Counted from the first letter of the stretch, positions 52,468 through 62,571 are shown. The stretch: DNA of 64,000 nt from Marinoscillum furvescens DSM 4134 (GCF_003386095.1 NZ_QREG01000001.1:434001-498000), one strand, 5' to 3'. Translations and numbers: made by a program. Notes: a model not told the origin generated them from the letters alone.

Positions 52468-53492
52468 TGAATTTTGTTCAGTTGAATGGCGGATTGTAAT
52501 CCTTCAGATACGTAGCTTCCCAAAGTGCCATCAGAGTTTTGAAAAATTAAAAATGCTTCCATCTCAGAATGCCTGACGATTTGTTTGGAGGCTTCCACCC
52601 CCAAAACCATAAAAGCTGTAGCATATGCATCAGCAGTCATGCAATCCTCCGCAAATACTGAAGCACTCAGGAGGTTGTGGGTAGTATTGTACCCGGTACG
52701 AGGGTCTATAGTATGTGCTATGATACGCCCATCCTTTTCATAATAGTTTCGATAATTACCCGATGTAGCCATGGAGCGATCCTGCAGAGCCACTATAGCC
52801 AACAGACGCTGCTCTGTCTGAGCCACAGTAGGGTCTTCAATGCCTATCTTCCATATTTCTCCCTTATCATTTTTTCCGGCAGCACGTACTTCTCCACCGA
52901 TCTCTACCATGTAATTCTCGTATCCATTGGTCTCTAAAAACTCAGCTACTACATCTACTGCAAGTCCTTTGGCGGTAGCACTAAAGTCCAGATACATCGC
53001 TGTATCCATCACAATCTGATCTTCGGTATAGCTAATCTCATGAAATCCAACATGCTGCCGAAGCTGAGCTATCAGGCTGCTATCTGGCACATTGGGAAGC
53101 TTATCAGGACCAAACCCCCAGGCATTGACCAGAGGACCTACTGTGGGATCAAATGCTCCGTCAGTAGTCTCATACACCAACTTGCTTTGCGCTAGCACAT
53201 CAATAAACAGTGCCGAAGGCTCAGACAGCCTACCAGTCTGATTGAGCGTGGATATTTCTGAGTTAGGTATATAGGTAGATAAAGACTGATTGAATGCAAC
53301 CAAAAGAGAATCGATAGACTTTTTATGATTAGACGCATCATCACCCAGGTATTTCACATTGTACTGAATGGTACCCATCGTCTGTCCGGTAACATGAGTG
53401 AGCGAATACTCCGGCTGGCTCTGATACATACGATACAGCGCACCCAATACTACCAGCACCACGATCCCTCTAAAAATCCACTTGCGATCCAT
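52464..53492 (-). CDS. apbE: FAD:protein FMN transferase (ApbE)
   Basis: With the ATG at 53492 the protein has 342 residues and begins MDRKWIFRGIVVLVVLGALY, a membrane anchor; an ATG at 53513 is also possible. ApbE features are THVTGQTMGTIQYNVKY, the DPTVGPLVNAWGFGPDK segment, LDFSATAKGLAVDVVAEFL, VEIGGEVRAAGKN and HTIDPRTGYNTTHNLLSASVFAEDCMTADAYATAFMVLG. It attaches FMN to Thr residues of exported redox proteins such as the Na+-translocating NADH:quinone reductase. It is first in the three-gene unit. Confidence 0.92.
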   Translation of the reverse strand: MDRKWIFRGIVVLVVLGALYRMYQSQPEYSLTHVTGQTMGTIQYNVKYLGDDASNHKKSIDSLLVAFNQSLSTYIPNSEISTLNQTGRLSEPSALFIDVLAQSKLVYETTDGAFDPTVGPLVNAWGFGPDKLPNVPDSSLIAQLRQHVGFHEISYTEDQIVMDTAMYLDFSATAKGLAVDVVAEFLETNGYENYMVEIGGEVRAAGKNDKGEIWKIGIEDPTVAQTEQRLLAIVALQDRSMATSGNYRNYYEKDGRIIAHTIDPRTGYNTTHNLLSASVFAEDCMTADAYATAFMVLGVEASKQIVRHSEMEAFLIFQNSDGTLGSYVSEGLQSAIQLNKIQ

Positions 53493-53550
53493 AGTTTTGC
53501 AATTAAACTGCAATATTAAGCGATATGAAATAAGGATGATTCAATCCATA

Positions 53551-53558
53551 TATCTTTG
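53551..53558 (+). promoter_or_regulatory. -7 promoter element of ruvB
   Basis: TATCTTTG is an exact match to TAnnTTTG and lies 67 bp before the ruvB start codon. No TTG is found at the ideal upstream distance. Confidence 0.5.
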
Positions 53559-53625
53559 TGTGGTTCAAACGAACAATATCCCTTAGCTTTATTCATCTGG
53601 CAAACGACGATTTAGAGATTCGGAA

Positions 53626-54651
53626 ATGAGAGAAGACTATCTGACAGGCGATGATGAACAGATGAGTTCATCAGAAAAGGAATTTGAAAAGGCACTACGT
53701 CCGCTTTCATTTGAAGATTTTACTGGCCAGGCCAAGGTGGTAGAAAACCTACGGATCTTTGTAGAAGCTGCCAAGCAGCGTGAAGAACCACTGGATCACG
53801 TACTCTTACACGGCCCTCCCGGCTTGGGCAAAACCACGCTTTCACACATCATCGCCAATGAATTGGGCGCAGGCATCAAAGTCACTTCTGGCCCTGTGCT
53901 AGACAAGGCCAGCGAACTGGCCGGACTGCTCACCAATCTGGAACCACATGACGTGCTCTTCATTGATGAAATTCACCGCCTCAACCCTGTAGTGGAAGAG
54001 TACCTATACTCCGCCATGGAGGACTATCGCATTGACATCATGCTAGACAGTGGGCCCAATGCACGCTCAGTACAGATAGGACTGGAGCCATTTACACTGA
54101 TAGGAGCCACCACTCGGTCAGGACTACTCACCTCCCCTCTACGAGCCCGCTTTGGCATCAACTCCCGACTGGAATACTACGATGCACAGCTGCTCACATC
54201 CATTGTAGGCCGGTCAGCCGATATTCTGGGCACTCCCATAGATGAAGAAGCCGCCTATGAAATAGCGCGCAGAAGCCGCGGCACCCCACGTATCAGCAAC
54301 AACCTCCTCAGACGAACCCGCGATTTTGCCCAAATAAAAGGAGATGGCGCCATCACTCTGGACATAGCTCGTATGGCACTCCAGGCATTGGATGTGGATG
54401 ATCATGGGCTAGATGAAATGGACAACCGCATATTGGCTACTATTATAGAAAAATTTAAAGGTGGCCCTGTGGGGCTTTCAACTATTGCCACAGCATGTGG
54501 TGAAGAGGCCGAAACCATCGAAGAAGTCTATGAACCTTTCCTCATCATGGAAGGATACATCAAGCGTACCAGCCGAGGACGCCAAGCCACAGAAAAAGCT
54601 TATCAGCATCTGGGCAAGATTCCTCCTGAGCAAATGGGCCGCCTATTTTAA
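53626..54651 (+). CDS. ruvB: Holliday junction branch migration helicase RuvB
   Basis: The 341-aa AAA+ protein has Walker A GPPGLGKT (63-70), Walker [12 protein letters not shown], sensor 1 [19 protein letters not shown] with the arginine finger and the winged helix [28 protein letters not shown]. It drives Holliday-junction branch migration with RuvA. ruvA is not adjacent, as is usual in Bacteroidota. Confidence 0.97.
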   Translation: MREDYLTGDDEQMSSSEKEFEKALRPLSFEDFTGQAKVVENLRIFVEAAKQREEPLDHVLLHGPPGLGKTTLSHIIANELGAGIKVTSGPVLDKASELAGLLTNLEPHDVLFIDEIHRLNPVVEEYLYSAMEDYRIDIMLDSGPNARSVQIGLEPFTLIGATTRSGLLTSPLRARFGINSRLEYYDAQLLTSIVGRSADILGTPIDEEAAYEIARRSRGTPRISNNLLRRTRDFAQIKGDGAITLDIARMALQALDVDDHGLDEMDNRILATIIEKFKGGPVGLSTIATACGEEAETIEEVYEPFLIMEGYIKRTSRGRQATEKAYQHLGKIPPEQMGRLF

Positions 54652-54813
54652 CCTCAATAAAGAGGCATTCGTAATCTAAGCAGCATAATTCATCGATTTT
54701 TAACACTCGGTATTTGTATTTCTCCTAATCAGTTCCGTTCTTCACAATACTAAACCCAACCGTTAATCATACCAGCACGCTGAACAGCTATAGAAGACTA
54801 AATACTTCTAAGC

Positions 54814-55932
54814 ATGAAAGCAAAACACTTCCTAACCGTTTGCGTCTTATGCAGCTACGCTATGACGTATGCTCAATGTCCAGACGCAGATGACATTAGC
54901 AACGAAAACTTCACCGTTACAGGTACTTCTTGCGCTATATCGGGTACTCAAAACCAGGGGAGCTCTTTGGGTTTCAGAACACTCACCATTGCCTCAGGAG
55001 CAGTACTTACGATCACCGGAGACCTTTACATTTGGGACCGTATCGATGTATATGGCACACTAAACACCACCGGAAACGTCACCAGTTACTCTATATTGGG
55101 CAATAGCACCGTATACGTCGCTGAAGGCGGACTGTTTGCTATCGATGGAAATTACACGAATGGAACCGAAGATGCGGTATATTGGGATGGACGAGAGGGC
55201 GTAACTACACTCGATGGCATCATGACCGTAGCTGGTACTTACACCAACAATGATGGAGGAACCACCACGGTAAGCGAAACGGGCACTTTACAGGCTGGCA
55301 GCTATAACGACAATGGCGGTACTACCACCATCCACAATGGAAGCGTTGCCGATTGCGAATCTGGCTGCTGTGGGGCAGATTGTGACGCCCTACCCGTAGT
55401 TTTGCTAAACTTTGAAGTAGCTGCTAATCAATCTGGTGAAGCAATACTTACCTGGGAAACAGCTTCAGAGCTCAATAACGATTACTTTGAAATCCAAAAA
55501 AGGGAAGCCAATGAGCGGCACTTTCAAACGTTGACGACCATCTCCGGGCAGGGGACCACCTCATCCCCTACACAATACACCTGGTCAGACCCGCACTTTC
55601 AAAATGACGCCTACTACCGCCTTGTTCAGGTAGACTATGATGGAAGCGCCACCATGCTACCTACCAAAATCTTACTAAAAAGCACACACAATACTGGCAA
55701 AACCAGCATTTTCCCCAACCCAACTCATGGGTCTGTCACCATACAGGGCTCGGGATATCATAGCCTCACATTATATGATGAGTCTGGCAAAACCATCCTA
55801 CAAGCCAGCAAAATGCTACCCGGAGAACTGGAACTACTACTCAACCAAACCCTTCAATCTTTGAAAGGGAATTTTCTGATCCAGTTGTCTGGAGACAACT
55901 TTTCGAGCACCCATCGACTTGTAAAACATTAG
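54814..55932 (+). CDS. Secreted protein with type IX secretion C-terminal sorting domain
   Basis: The 372-aa protein begins with a signal peptide (MKAKHFLTVCVLCSYAMTYAQ). Residues about 50-185 have repetitive beta-helix-like sequence (GALTITGDLYIWDRI, TLDGIMTVAGTYTNNDGGTTTVSETGTL) rich in Gly/Thr/Asn. A Cys-rich patch CESGCCGADCDALPVVL precedes a beta-sandwich domain LLNFEVAANQSGEAILTWETASELNNDYFEIQ, common in T9SS cargo. The last about 75 residues (SIFPNPTHGSVTIQG, LYDESGKTIL, GNFLIQL) form a type A sorting domain. It is therefore exported by T9SS; the ligand is unknown. Confidence 0.85.
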   Translation: MKAKHFLTVCVLCSYAMTYAQCPDADDISNENFTVTGTSCAISGTQNQGSSLGFRTLTIASGAVLTITGDLYIWDRIDVYGTLNTTGNVTSYSILGNSTVYVAEGGLFAIDGNYTNGTEDAVYWDGREGVTTLDGIMTVAGTYTNNDGGTTTVSETGTLQAGSYNDNGGTTTIHNGSVADCESGCCGADCDALPVVLLNFEVAANQSGEAILTWETASELNNDYFEIQKREANERHFQTLTTISGQGTTSSPTQYTWSDPHFQNDAYYRLVQVDYDGSATMLPTKILLKSTHNTGKTSIFPNPTHGSVTIQGSGYHSLTLYDESGKTILQASKMLPGELELLLNQTLQSLKGNFLIQLSGDNFSSTHRLVKH

Positions 55933-55972
55933 ACAGCACAGAAATTTCATGCGCGCTATGTACCTTTAGCTT

Positions 55973-56248
55973 ATGCAAAAAGTAACTATAGAGTACTGCA
56001 AGCTATGCCGCTGGATGATGCGAGCCGCCTGGATGGGCCAGGAGCTCCTGACCACCTTCAACGAGGAGCTAGATGAACTTTCACTAAAAAAGGGCACCGG
56101 AGGTGTGTTTGATATCTATGTAAACAATCAGCTGATATTTTCACGGAAAAAAGCCGGTCGTTTTCCAGAAATCACGGAGCTCAAACAACTGGTGCGTGAT
56201 CAAATAGCTCCAGACAAAAGCCTTGGGCATTCGGATAAGAATCGATAG
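55973..56248 (+). CDS. SelT/SelW/SelH-type thioredoxin-like protein
   Basis: The 91-aa protein starts [30 protein letters not shown] is the cysteine version of the CxxU redox motif of selenoprotein [37 protein letters not shown] matches the Rdx family end. The gene starts five bases after TACCTTTA, close to a -7 element. Its redox partner is unknown. Confidence 0.87.
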   Translation: MQKVTIEYCKLCRWMMRAAWMGQELLTTFNEELDELSLKKGTGGVFDIYVNNQLIFSRKKAGRFPEITELKQLVRDQIAPDKSLGHSDKNR

Positions 56249-56256
56249 GGCCCGAC

Positions 56257-56264
56257 TACCTTTG
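56257..56264 (+). promoter_or_regulatory. -7 promoter element close to queG
   Basis: TACCTTTG fits TAnnTTTG exactly and ends only 4 bp before the queG ATG, so a transcript from here would be leaderless or nearly so. The usual -33 TTG is not visible at proper distance. Confidence 0.35.
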
Positions 56265-56268
56265 TGGC

Positions 56269-57195
56269 ATGATCCCTGAAAAGCATACCGCAACCGTCAA
56301 GAAAATAGCCAGCGAACTTGGTTTTTCATTCTGTGGTATCGGAAAGGCAGAATTTCTGGAAGAAGAAGCCCCCAAACTGGAAGAATGGCTAAAACGCGGC
56401 TACCAGGGGAAAATGGGCTATTTGGAAAACCACTTTGACAAGCGGCTTGACCCCACCAAACTAGTCCCAGGAGCCAAATCAGTGGTCTCGCTCCTATATA
56501 ACTACTACCCAGAACCCGATCATAATAAAGACTCTAGCTACAAGATTGCCAAATATGCCTATGGTAAAGACTACCACTTTGTGATCAAAGACAAGCTGAA
56601 GGAGTTTATGCAAAGCCTACAAGAAGAAGTCGGAGCTGTTGAAGGCCGTGTATTTGTAGACTCTGCCCCGGTGCATGAGCGTGCATGGGCAGCCAAGAGC
56701 GGATTGGGGTGGGTAGGCAAAAACTCCCTGCTCCTCAATCGAAATCTCGGCAGCTTTTTCTTCATAGCCGAACTCATCATAGACCTGGAGCTCGAGCCAG
56801 ACCCTCCCACAAAAGACTACTGTGGCACATGCACTGCCTGCATGGATGCCTGCCCTACGGATGCCATACCCGAACCCTACGTGGTAGATGGCAGCCGATG
56901 CATCTCTTACCTTACCATAGAACTCAAAGATGAAATCCCCGCGGAGTTTAAAGACAAAATGGAAGGCTGGGCATTTGGGTGCGACATCTGCCAGGACGTA
57001 TGCCCCTGGAACCGCTTTGCAAAACCCCATCACGAACCTGCCTTTACCTCTCAGGGGTGGGAAGATTTTAGCAAACAGGATTGGGAAGAAATGACAGAAG
57101 AGGTGTTTCGCAGGGTGTTTAAAAAATCACCGGTAAAGCGAACCAAGTACACTGGGCTAAAGCGAAACATTGACTTTATCAGAAAAAGCGACTGA
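56269..57195 (+). CDS. queG: Epoxyqueuosine reductase
   Basis: The 308-aa protein has the DUF1730 N-terminal domain ([37 protein letters not shown]), the B12-contact [27 protein letters not shown] and two [4Fe-4S] sites [12 protein letters not shown] and [11 protein letters not shown]. QueG reduces epoxyqueuosine in tRNA anticodons to queuosine and needs cobalamin. With the CarH-like protein it is the second B12-dependent protein seen in the window. Confidence 0.96.
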   Translation: MIPEKHTATVKKIASELGFSFCGIGKAEFLEEEAPKLEEWLKRGYQGKMGYLENHFDKRLDPTKLVPGAKSVVSLLYNYYPEPDHNKDSSYKIAKYAYGKDYHFVIKDKLKEFMQSLQEEVGAVEGRVFVDSAPVHERAWAAKSGLGWVGKNSLLLNRNLGSFFFIAELIIDLELEPDPPTKDYCGTCTACMDACPTDAIPEPYVVDGSRCISYLTIELKDEIPAEFKDKMEGWAFGCDICQDVCPWNRFAKPHHEPAFTSQGWEDFSKQDWEEMTEEVFRRVFKKSPVKRTKYTGLKRNIDFIRKSD

Positions 57196-57820
57196 ATCAT
57201 TTATATTCGTTTCCGTGAACATCCTATACTTCATAGACATCCTGGGCACCATGGTCTTTGCCATTAGTGGTGCGCTTGCTGGCCGAGACAAACAACTCGA
57301 CTTTTTCGGAATAGCTGCCGTAGGCTTCATCACGGCCATTGGGGGTGGCACGGTCAGAGATGTACTACTCGGCAGCACACCTGTAGGCTGGATGAACGAC
57401 CTCATCTATCTGGCAATGATTACTGCAGGCGTTTTGATCTCACTTCTGTTCGGAAAAACAGTTAGAAAATTGCGCCGCACTTTTTTCATTTTCGATACAG
57501 TAGGGATTGCTGTGTTTACTGTGCTGGGGCTACAAAAAGCACTCACTCTCGGTGTTCACCCCATTATCGCCATCATGATGGGCATGGTCTCTGCGGTATT
57601 TGGAGGAGCAATTCGAGATATCGTGTGCAATGACATCCCACTGATCTTTCGCAAGGAAATTTACGCCCTTACCTGCCTTGCCGGTGGCGCACTGTATGTC
57701 ATACTTGCACTCGTGGGACTCGACCAGTTCTTCAATGTAATCATTACAGTATGCTTTATCGTGAGCTTTCGCATGCTGGCTGTAAAGTATGAATGGCAAC
57801 TCCCCGAGCTTAAAAATTAA
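57170..57820 (+). CDS. TRIC/UPF0126-family membrane protein
   Basis: The 216-aa protein has two tandem repeats of the glycine-transporter-like/TRIC domain, each with a GG motif: [38 protein letters not shown] and [16 protein letters not shown]. About seven membrane helices. Bacterial relatives form trimeric potassium-type channels. The ATG at 57170 overlaps queG by 26 bp; a GTG near 57214 ([11 protein letters not shown]) is an alternative start. Confidence 0.85.
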   Translation: MTLSEKATESFIFVSVNILYFIDILGTMVFAISGALAGRDKQLDFFGIAAVGFITAIGGGTVRDVLLGSTPVGWMNDLIYLAMITAGVLISLLFGKTVRKLRRTFFIFDTVGIAVFTVLGLQKALTLGVHPIIAIMMGMVSAVFGGAIRDIVCNDIPLIFRKEIYALTCLAGGALYVILALVGLDQFFNVIITVCFIVSFRMLAVKYEWQLPELKN

Positions 57821-57926
57821 CACTTTAGCAACCTGACATGAAAACTGGACTAGTCACTTTATGCTTTTGTGTTTAGCTTTGGGCTACCCAAAAACAGCCC
57901 CACACAACACTTTATAATCTGATCTC

Positions 57927-58790
57927 ATGGGCTTGAAAAACCACGCCATACTACTCATACACTGCAATGACCGCAAGGGTCTGATTAGCACCATCACTCA
58001 CTTTCTATTTGAACACAATGGAAACATCATCGATCTGGACGAACATGTAGAAAAATCTGAGGGTATATTTTTTATGCGTGTGGAATGGGAACTGGAAGGC
58101 TTTGACATACCAAAAGAAAACATCCACAGCGTTTTTGATGAGAAAATTGCTTCGCAGTTTGAAATGGAATGGCAGCTACACTTCACGGACAAGAAGCCGC
58201 GCATGGCCATTTTTGTCTCCAAAGCTTCGCATTGCTTGTATGACATCCTGTCCAGACACTACTCCGGTGAATGGCAGATAGAGATCCCTGCGATCATCTC
58301 CAATCACTCCATCCATGAAGAAGTAGCCAATCGGTATGGCATCCCTTTTTATCACTTTGAGATGAACAAGGACAATAAGGCGGAGGTAGAAATGGCGCAA
58401 ATGACTTTACTCACAGAACTCAGGGTAGATTTCATCATTCTGGCTCGCTATATGCAGATTCTCAGCAATGACTTCATCAGTGCCTACCCCAACCGAATCA
58501 TCAACATCCACCACAGCTTTTTACCAGCCTTTGCAGGAGCCAAGCCCTACCACCGTGCGCATGAGCGTGGGGTGAAAATCATCGGTGCCACTAGCCACTA
58601 TGTAACCGCCGATCTGGATGCAGGCCCTATCATAGAGCAAGACGTGGTAAAAATCTCTCACAAAAACACCGTGGAAGACCTGATCCGAAAGGGAAAAGAC
58701 CTGGAAAAAATCGTGCTCTCACGTGCCATATGGACACACCTGCAGCGCAAGGCCCTGGTGCACAACAACCGTACGGTGATTTTTGAGTAA
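57927..58790 (+). CDS. purU: Formyltetrahydrofolate deformylase
   Basis: The 287-aa protein combines an N-terminal ACT domain (LLIHCNDRKGLISTITHFLFEHNGNIID) with a formyltransferase-like C-terminal domain with FYHFEMNKDNKAEVE, ARYMQILSNDF and NIHHSFLPAFAGAKPYHRAHERGVKIIGATSHYVT. The catalytic Asn-His-Asp set is present (N in NIHH, H after it, D in DLDAGPI). It releases formate from 10-formyl-THF and balances one-carbon units. An FNT-family gene that could export formate lies nearby at 61136, though not adjacent. Confidence 0.95.
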   Translation: MGLKNHAILLIHCNDRKGLISTITHFLFEHNGNIIDLDEHVEKSEGIFFMRVEWELEGFDIPKENIHSVFDEKIASQFEMEWQLHFTDKKPRMAIFVSKASHCLYDILSRHYSGEWQIEIPAIISNHSIHEEVANRYGIPFYHFEMNKDNKAEVEMAQMTLLTELRVDFIILARYMQILSNDFISAYPNRIINIHHSFLPAFAGAKPYHRAHERGVKIIGATSHYVTADLDAGPIIEQDVVKISHKNTVEDLIRKGKDLEKIVLSRAIWTHLQRKALVHNNRTVIFE

Positions 58791-58888
58791 TCCACTCGTC
58801 ATCACGCCTGAAATGAAAAAATTGCATTCGTCTGCGATGGTTTCTCAAAGGAATTGGCGTAATTAATGCATCGAAAATCAATCTAACC

Positions 58889-59602
58889 ATGAAAAACCTA
58901 TTTTGCTTTCTGATAGTAAGTCTATGTGCTCACGTAGGCTCAGCACAATACTCACAGTACTTTATGCCACCGGTAGACGAAGGGCTCGTGATGACCGCAA
59001 AGGAAGTTTACGCCATCACCACAGCAGGAGATTCTGTGGCTGGCCGTATCAACTCGGCCGTAATGATGGGAGGTCAGATCAGGTCCTTGACCATCAAAAA
59101 AGCTGACAAATCCAAGGTGAAACTAAAGGCTGCTGATGTGAAGCTATTGGCTGTAAAAGCCACGGACTTCATGAACTGGACCAGTGCTATGTCTGCACCG
59201 AATATAGCTCGTGTAGCAGATATGGACTACCAAAAAATCATGAAGCGAGAATGGATCCTTTTTGATCAGGCACGCCTACCCAAAAAAGATAAATACGCCC
59301 TCATGCAGCTCCTCAATCCGGACTTCTGCAGCAAAATAAAAGTATATGTAAACCCCAACGCAAACGAGACCATGACTTCTTCATTGAATGGTGTTATGCT
59401 CGCAGGTGGCGAAGACACATCTTACCTGGTAGTGACTGACGGAGATCAGGCCGAGATTTATAAAAAACGCAAATACAAAAACGAAGCCCTCACCAGGCTG
59501 TTCAAAAACTGCGAAACCTTCAAAGAAGAATATGCAGGAGAAAAATTCAAATGGAAGGATTTTTCTGAACACGTACTGGTCTATGACCAGCTGTGTAACT
59601 AA
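58889..59602 (+). CDS. Secreted hypothetical protein
   Basis: The 237-aa protein has a signal peptide (MKNLFCFLIVSLCAHVGSAQ). The rest is mixed alpha/beta: YAITTAGDSVAGRINSAVMMGGQIRSLTIKKADKSKVKLKAADVKLL and a C-terminal acidic half with MLAGGEDTSYLVVTDGDQAEIYKKRKYK. I do not recognise the family. The LKAADVKLLAVKATD segment looks like motifs of secreted beta-proteins described only as hypothetical in Bacteroidota. Confidence 0.75.
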   Translation: MKNLFCFLIVSLCAHVGSAQYSQYFMPPVDEGLVMTAKEVYAITTAGDSVAGRINSAVMMGGQIRSLTIKKADKSKVKLKAADVKLLAVKATDFMNWTSAMSAPNIARVADMDYQKIMKREWILFDQARLPKKDKYALMQLLNPDFCSKIKVYVNPNANETMTSSLNGVMLAGGEDTSYLVVTDGDQAEIYKKRKYKNEALTRLFKNCETFKEEYAGEKFKWKDFSEHVLVYDQLCN

Positions 59603-59632
59603 AAGGCAATACCAGCAAGATCTTTAAAATAC

Positions 59633-59655
59633 CGGTGAGCGCTAGCCGCTCACCG
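59633..59655 (-). terminator. Hairpin at the 3' end of the aminotransferase gene
   Basis: CGGTGAGCG-CTAGC-CGCTCACCG is a perfect 9-bp stem that overlaps the stop codon of the minus-strand gene; an AT-rich stretch follows on that strand. It could end transcription of both convergent genes. Confidence 0.65.
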
Positions 59656-60955
59656 ATTCACAGTATTCCATCACGCCTTCCTTGATCCGCATAAAGGTTT
59701 TATGAAGCAACTCCTCGTCTTCTTCCAGCAAAGTAATCCTGAAGCCAAGCAAATCAGAACAGAAAGAGGATATTGGAACAATACACACCTGTTTCGCTGC
59801 TAGCAAATAGTATACAAACCTTTTGTCCAGCGTCATGTGATTGGCAGCAAACCATTGATCCAACAATACCTTCACCTTCGGGTCCTCTATCTCCAGTGTC
59901 TGTTGCTCATTGAGTACGCCAGGCTCAAAAATCATGGTGTTATAAAACGCACCATTGGTTTGATTAAACTTTACATAGGGCACATCAGCAAAAACCTCAT
60001 TGAGGTAGGCACTTCGCTTTCCTATTTTCGTTTTAGTCTCTTTTATAAAATCAGGGTAACGTTTGTCCTGCATGATTCTCGGAATTGAGAGTTGCGGCAA
60101 CTTGGTAGAGCTTACCTCGATCATTTTGGCATTGTCTATGGTTTCGCACAGCCGTGCAAACTCAGGGTCAGAAGTACGGTTATAATACTCCGCCCATCCA
60201 CAGCGAGCCCCTGGCCAGGGAAACTCCTTAGATATTCCCTTCAAAGAAATAGCTGGCACATCGCCGATCACTTCTGCTATAGTACACGTCTCCGCTCCAT
60301 TGTAGATGATATTCATGTAGATTTCATCGCAGATCAAAAAGAGATTAAACTCCTTGGCGATAGCCACCATTTGTTCCAAAATTTCTTTTGGATACACCAT
60401 CCCTGTAGGGTTATCCGGATTGATAATCAGGATGCCTACAATGCTCGGATTGTACTTCACCTTATTGTACAAGTCATCCATATCCGGGTACCACGAATTA
60501 TCCGGGTCAAGCTTATAGGTGATCGGGTGGTGGTTGGCATGCCCTGCCTCTGCAGAGCTATGTGTAGAATAGGCAGGCGAAGGCCCTATCACCCTGGAGG
60601 TGGGCAAAAGGTACTGATAGATCTTCTGGATAGCATCTCCTAACCCATTGAAGAAGGTAATGTCCTGCGGTGCTATTTGCGCTCCACCACGGGCATTGTT
60701 GAGGTCCGCCAGAAAGGCCCGCGTAGAGAGCACCCCTTTCGAATGGCTGTACCCATACGTTTCATCTTCATAAAGCAAGTCAGCTATGATTTTTTTCATC
60801 CACTCGGGCATCTTATGGTTTTTCTGTATCGGATCCCCAATATTCTCCCATAGGATGTCATACCCAAGCTCTTCCAACTGCTCCGCTTTTTTTACTATCC
60901 CACGGATTTCGTAGGACAGCTCATCTGCTCCATCTCTTAGTAACTTCTGTCGCAT
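59642..60955 (-). CDS. Pyridoxal-phosphate-dependent aminotransferase, class I/II
   Basis: The 437-aa fold type I enzyme has LWENIGDPIQKN, INPDNPTG (N182), ICDEIYMNIIY (D210, Y213) and the lysine that binds pyridoxal phosphate in SLKGISKEFPWPGARCGW (K243). It is longer than most aspartate aminotransferases and carries an extra C-terminal part, as in AlaC/DapL-like groups; the amino-acid substrate is not clear. It stands alone. Confidence 0.88.
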   Translation of the reverse strand: MRQKLLRDGADELSYEIRGIVKKAEQLEELGYDILWENIGDPIQKNHKMPEWMKKIIADLLYEDETYGYSHSKGVLSTRAFLADLNNARGGAQIAPQDITFFNGLGDAIQKIYQYLLPTSRVIGPSPAYSTHSSAEAGHANHHPITYKLDPDNSWYPDMDDLYNKVKYNPSIVGILIINPDNPTGMVYPKEILEQMVAIAKEFNLFLICDEIYMNIIYNGAETCTIAEVIGDVPAISLKGISKEFPWPGARCGWAEYYNRTSDPEFARLCETIDNAKMIEVSSTKLPQLSIPRIMQDKRYPDFIKETKTKIGKRSAYLNEVFADVPYVKFNQTNGAFYNTMIFEPGVLNEQQTLEIEDPKVKVLLDQWFAANHMTLDKRFVYYLLAAKQVCIVPISSFCSDLLGFRITLLEEDEELLHKTFMRIKEGVMEYCESVSG

Positions 60956-61135
60956 GCGCTAAAAAATAAGCTACGAAGGTAGAGCAAAAAGTAGGTTTTT
61001 AGAAAATCGACGAAAGGATATTACACCAATTGCAGTTTTCATCAAATTTTACCAGCCATTTTGGGTATGTAATAAAATCGTAAGCCTTCCAGACCTACCC
61101 TTTCCTCAACCAAAACGTAGGTATGCTATTGACAC

Positions 61136-61933
61136 ATGAGCCAGACACCATTAGCCAAAAACGAAGAAGAAATCCTGCAAGACCAACATCGCATTGGCTT
61201 TCGGGAATTTAAGCGGTCCAAGCTATCGCTTTTTCTCAGCGGACTCATCGCCGGACTCGAAATCGGCTTTTCGGTACTGCTGATAGGTACGTTGCTTACA
61301 CTTTTTGGCAATAGCCTACCCGAATACTGGATGCGAATAATGACATCTGCAGCATATCCGCTTGGGTTTATCCTGATTATCGTTGGCAAAAGTGAACTAT
61401 ATACCGAACACACCTCACTGGCCCTTTTGCCGGTGCTCACTGGTCATGCTTCACTGAGGGAGCTGTTGCAGCTATGGTCGTTGATCATCTCAGGAAATTT
61501 ACTTGGAGGATGGTTTTTCGCCCTCTTGCTAAGCTGGGTGGGCCCTGAAAAAGACCTCCTCACTACAGCCGCCGCTACAGCCATGACTACTCCACTGCTA
61601 GAAGCCAAATGGTATGTATTGCTTACCAGCGCTATATTGGCCGGCTGGCTAATGGGGCTACTGAGCTGGCTGGCGGCCTCTGTAGAAAGCAGCCTATCCC
61701 GCATACTCATCATCGGCTTGATCACCTTTGTGATTGGCCTGGGACATCTGCATCACTGCATTGTGGGCTCCATAGAGATGCTTTGTGGCCTTTATATTTC
61801 TAAAACAATCACCGCCTCAGACTACCTGCACTTTTTAGCATTTGCCATCCTGGGCAATACCATTGGCGGAGCACTATTCGTATCCATCTTAAAATATGCG
61901 CAGGTGCATACAGATCACCCAAAACCAGAATGA
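61136..61933 (+). CDS. Formate/nitrite transporter (FNT) family protein
   Basis: The 265-aa membrane protein has six helices and FNT motifs FLSGLIAGLEIGFSVL, GFILIIVGKSELYTEHTSLALLPVL and SGNLLGGWFFALLL, plus IGLGHLHHCIVGS in the fifth/sixth region. This subfamily (YfdC-like) has divergent selectivity, so formate, nitrite or another small anion is possible. The N-terminal tail is charged and lies in the cytosol. Confidence 0.85.
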   Translation: MSQTPLAKNEEEILQDQHRIGFREFKRSKLSLFLSGLIAGLEIGFSVLLIGTLLTLFGNSLPEYWMRIMTSAAYPLGFILIIVGKSELYTEHTSLALLPVLTGHASLRELLQLWSLIISGNLLGGWFFALLLSWVGPEKDLLTTAAATAMTTPLLEAKWYVLLTSAILAGWLMGLLSWLAASVESSLSRILIIGLITFVIGLGHLHHCIVGSIEMLCGLYISKTITASDYLHFLAFAILGNTIGGALFVSILKYAQVHTDHPKPE

Positions 61934-62010
61934 TCACAGGAAAATAATGGGTTTCACAGAAGTAAAACGAAACTTAATTCGTAAGTTTAAATACCAAACA
62001 CCGCTTCAAT

Positions 62011-62343
62011 ATGCTTCTCGTATCCCTACCCGCCAACCACCACACTTACCAATGGCCAATCTCTGGATTATTACAGATGAACTGGCTCAAAAGCACCCTA
62101 CAAAACAAAAAACACAGAGCACGGACGGATTTCATCCAAAAAGCACCCGGCAATGTAGCCGAAGTATGCTCACCCATACCACCTCATCAGCAGGGCACAG
62201 GCCAAATCATGATTGCCTCCCAGGGTGGCCTTCGAAAATTCAAAGCGGTCACAGGTGATGAAACTGACCTCCTCACTGGTGCCATCGTAATAGTGACGGA
62301 CGTAATAGATACTGAAACCGTAAAAGTCACTCGATCCAAGTAA
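62011..62343 (+). CDS. NfeD/YqiJ-type OB-fold protein, probably a remnant
   Basis: Residues about 48-108 of this 110-aa frame look like the OB-fold at the C-terminus of NfeD/YqiJ proteins: GNVAEVCSPIPPHQQGTGQIMI, then GDETDLLTGAIVIVTDVID--TVKV. The first 47 residues do not contain the membrane helices such proteins need, and no flotillin gene is adjacent. It may be a truncated or frame-damaged copy. The 5' flank (61946-62010) is open in other frames only. Confidence 0.4.
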   Translation: MLLVSLPANHHTYQWPISGLLQMNWLKSTLQNKKHRARTDFIQKAPGNVAEVCSPIPPHQQGTGQIMIASQGGLRKFKAVTGDETDLLTGAIVIVTDVIDTETVKVTRSK

Positions 62344-62503
62344 CACGAATAGCGCACAAAAAAGTAAGCTACCAGTGTGCCTTCTCTCTTACTGACCCTA
62401 CTCCGGGTGCTAGCATCAAAACAGTCTTTGGTTAAAAATGGCTCATAGCAAAATATTAAATATCGCCAACTTTAAGCATTGTCACACTGTCCCTTACAAA
62501 TGC

Positions 62504-62536
62504 AAAAAGCCCTTTCCGCGATAGCGAAAAGGGCTT
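62504..62536 (-). terminator. Terminator of dnaK
   Basis: AAGCCCTTT (62507-62515) pairs with AAAGGGCTT (62528-62536), the loop containing CGCGATAGCG; on the minus strand the hairpin is followed by a T tract. It is 35 bp after the dnaK stop. Confidence 0.85.
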
Positions 62537-62571
62537 CCAATTGATAATCTATTATCTACGTAACGAAGAAA

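Noticed and set aside
61896-62258. Plus-strand 120-codon frame overlapping the NfeD-like gene
   Set aside because: Composition is unprotein-like and it overlaps the transporter end; the frame at 62011 shows the family motif instead.
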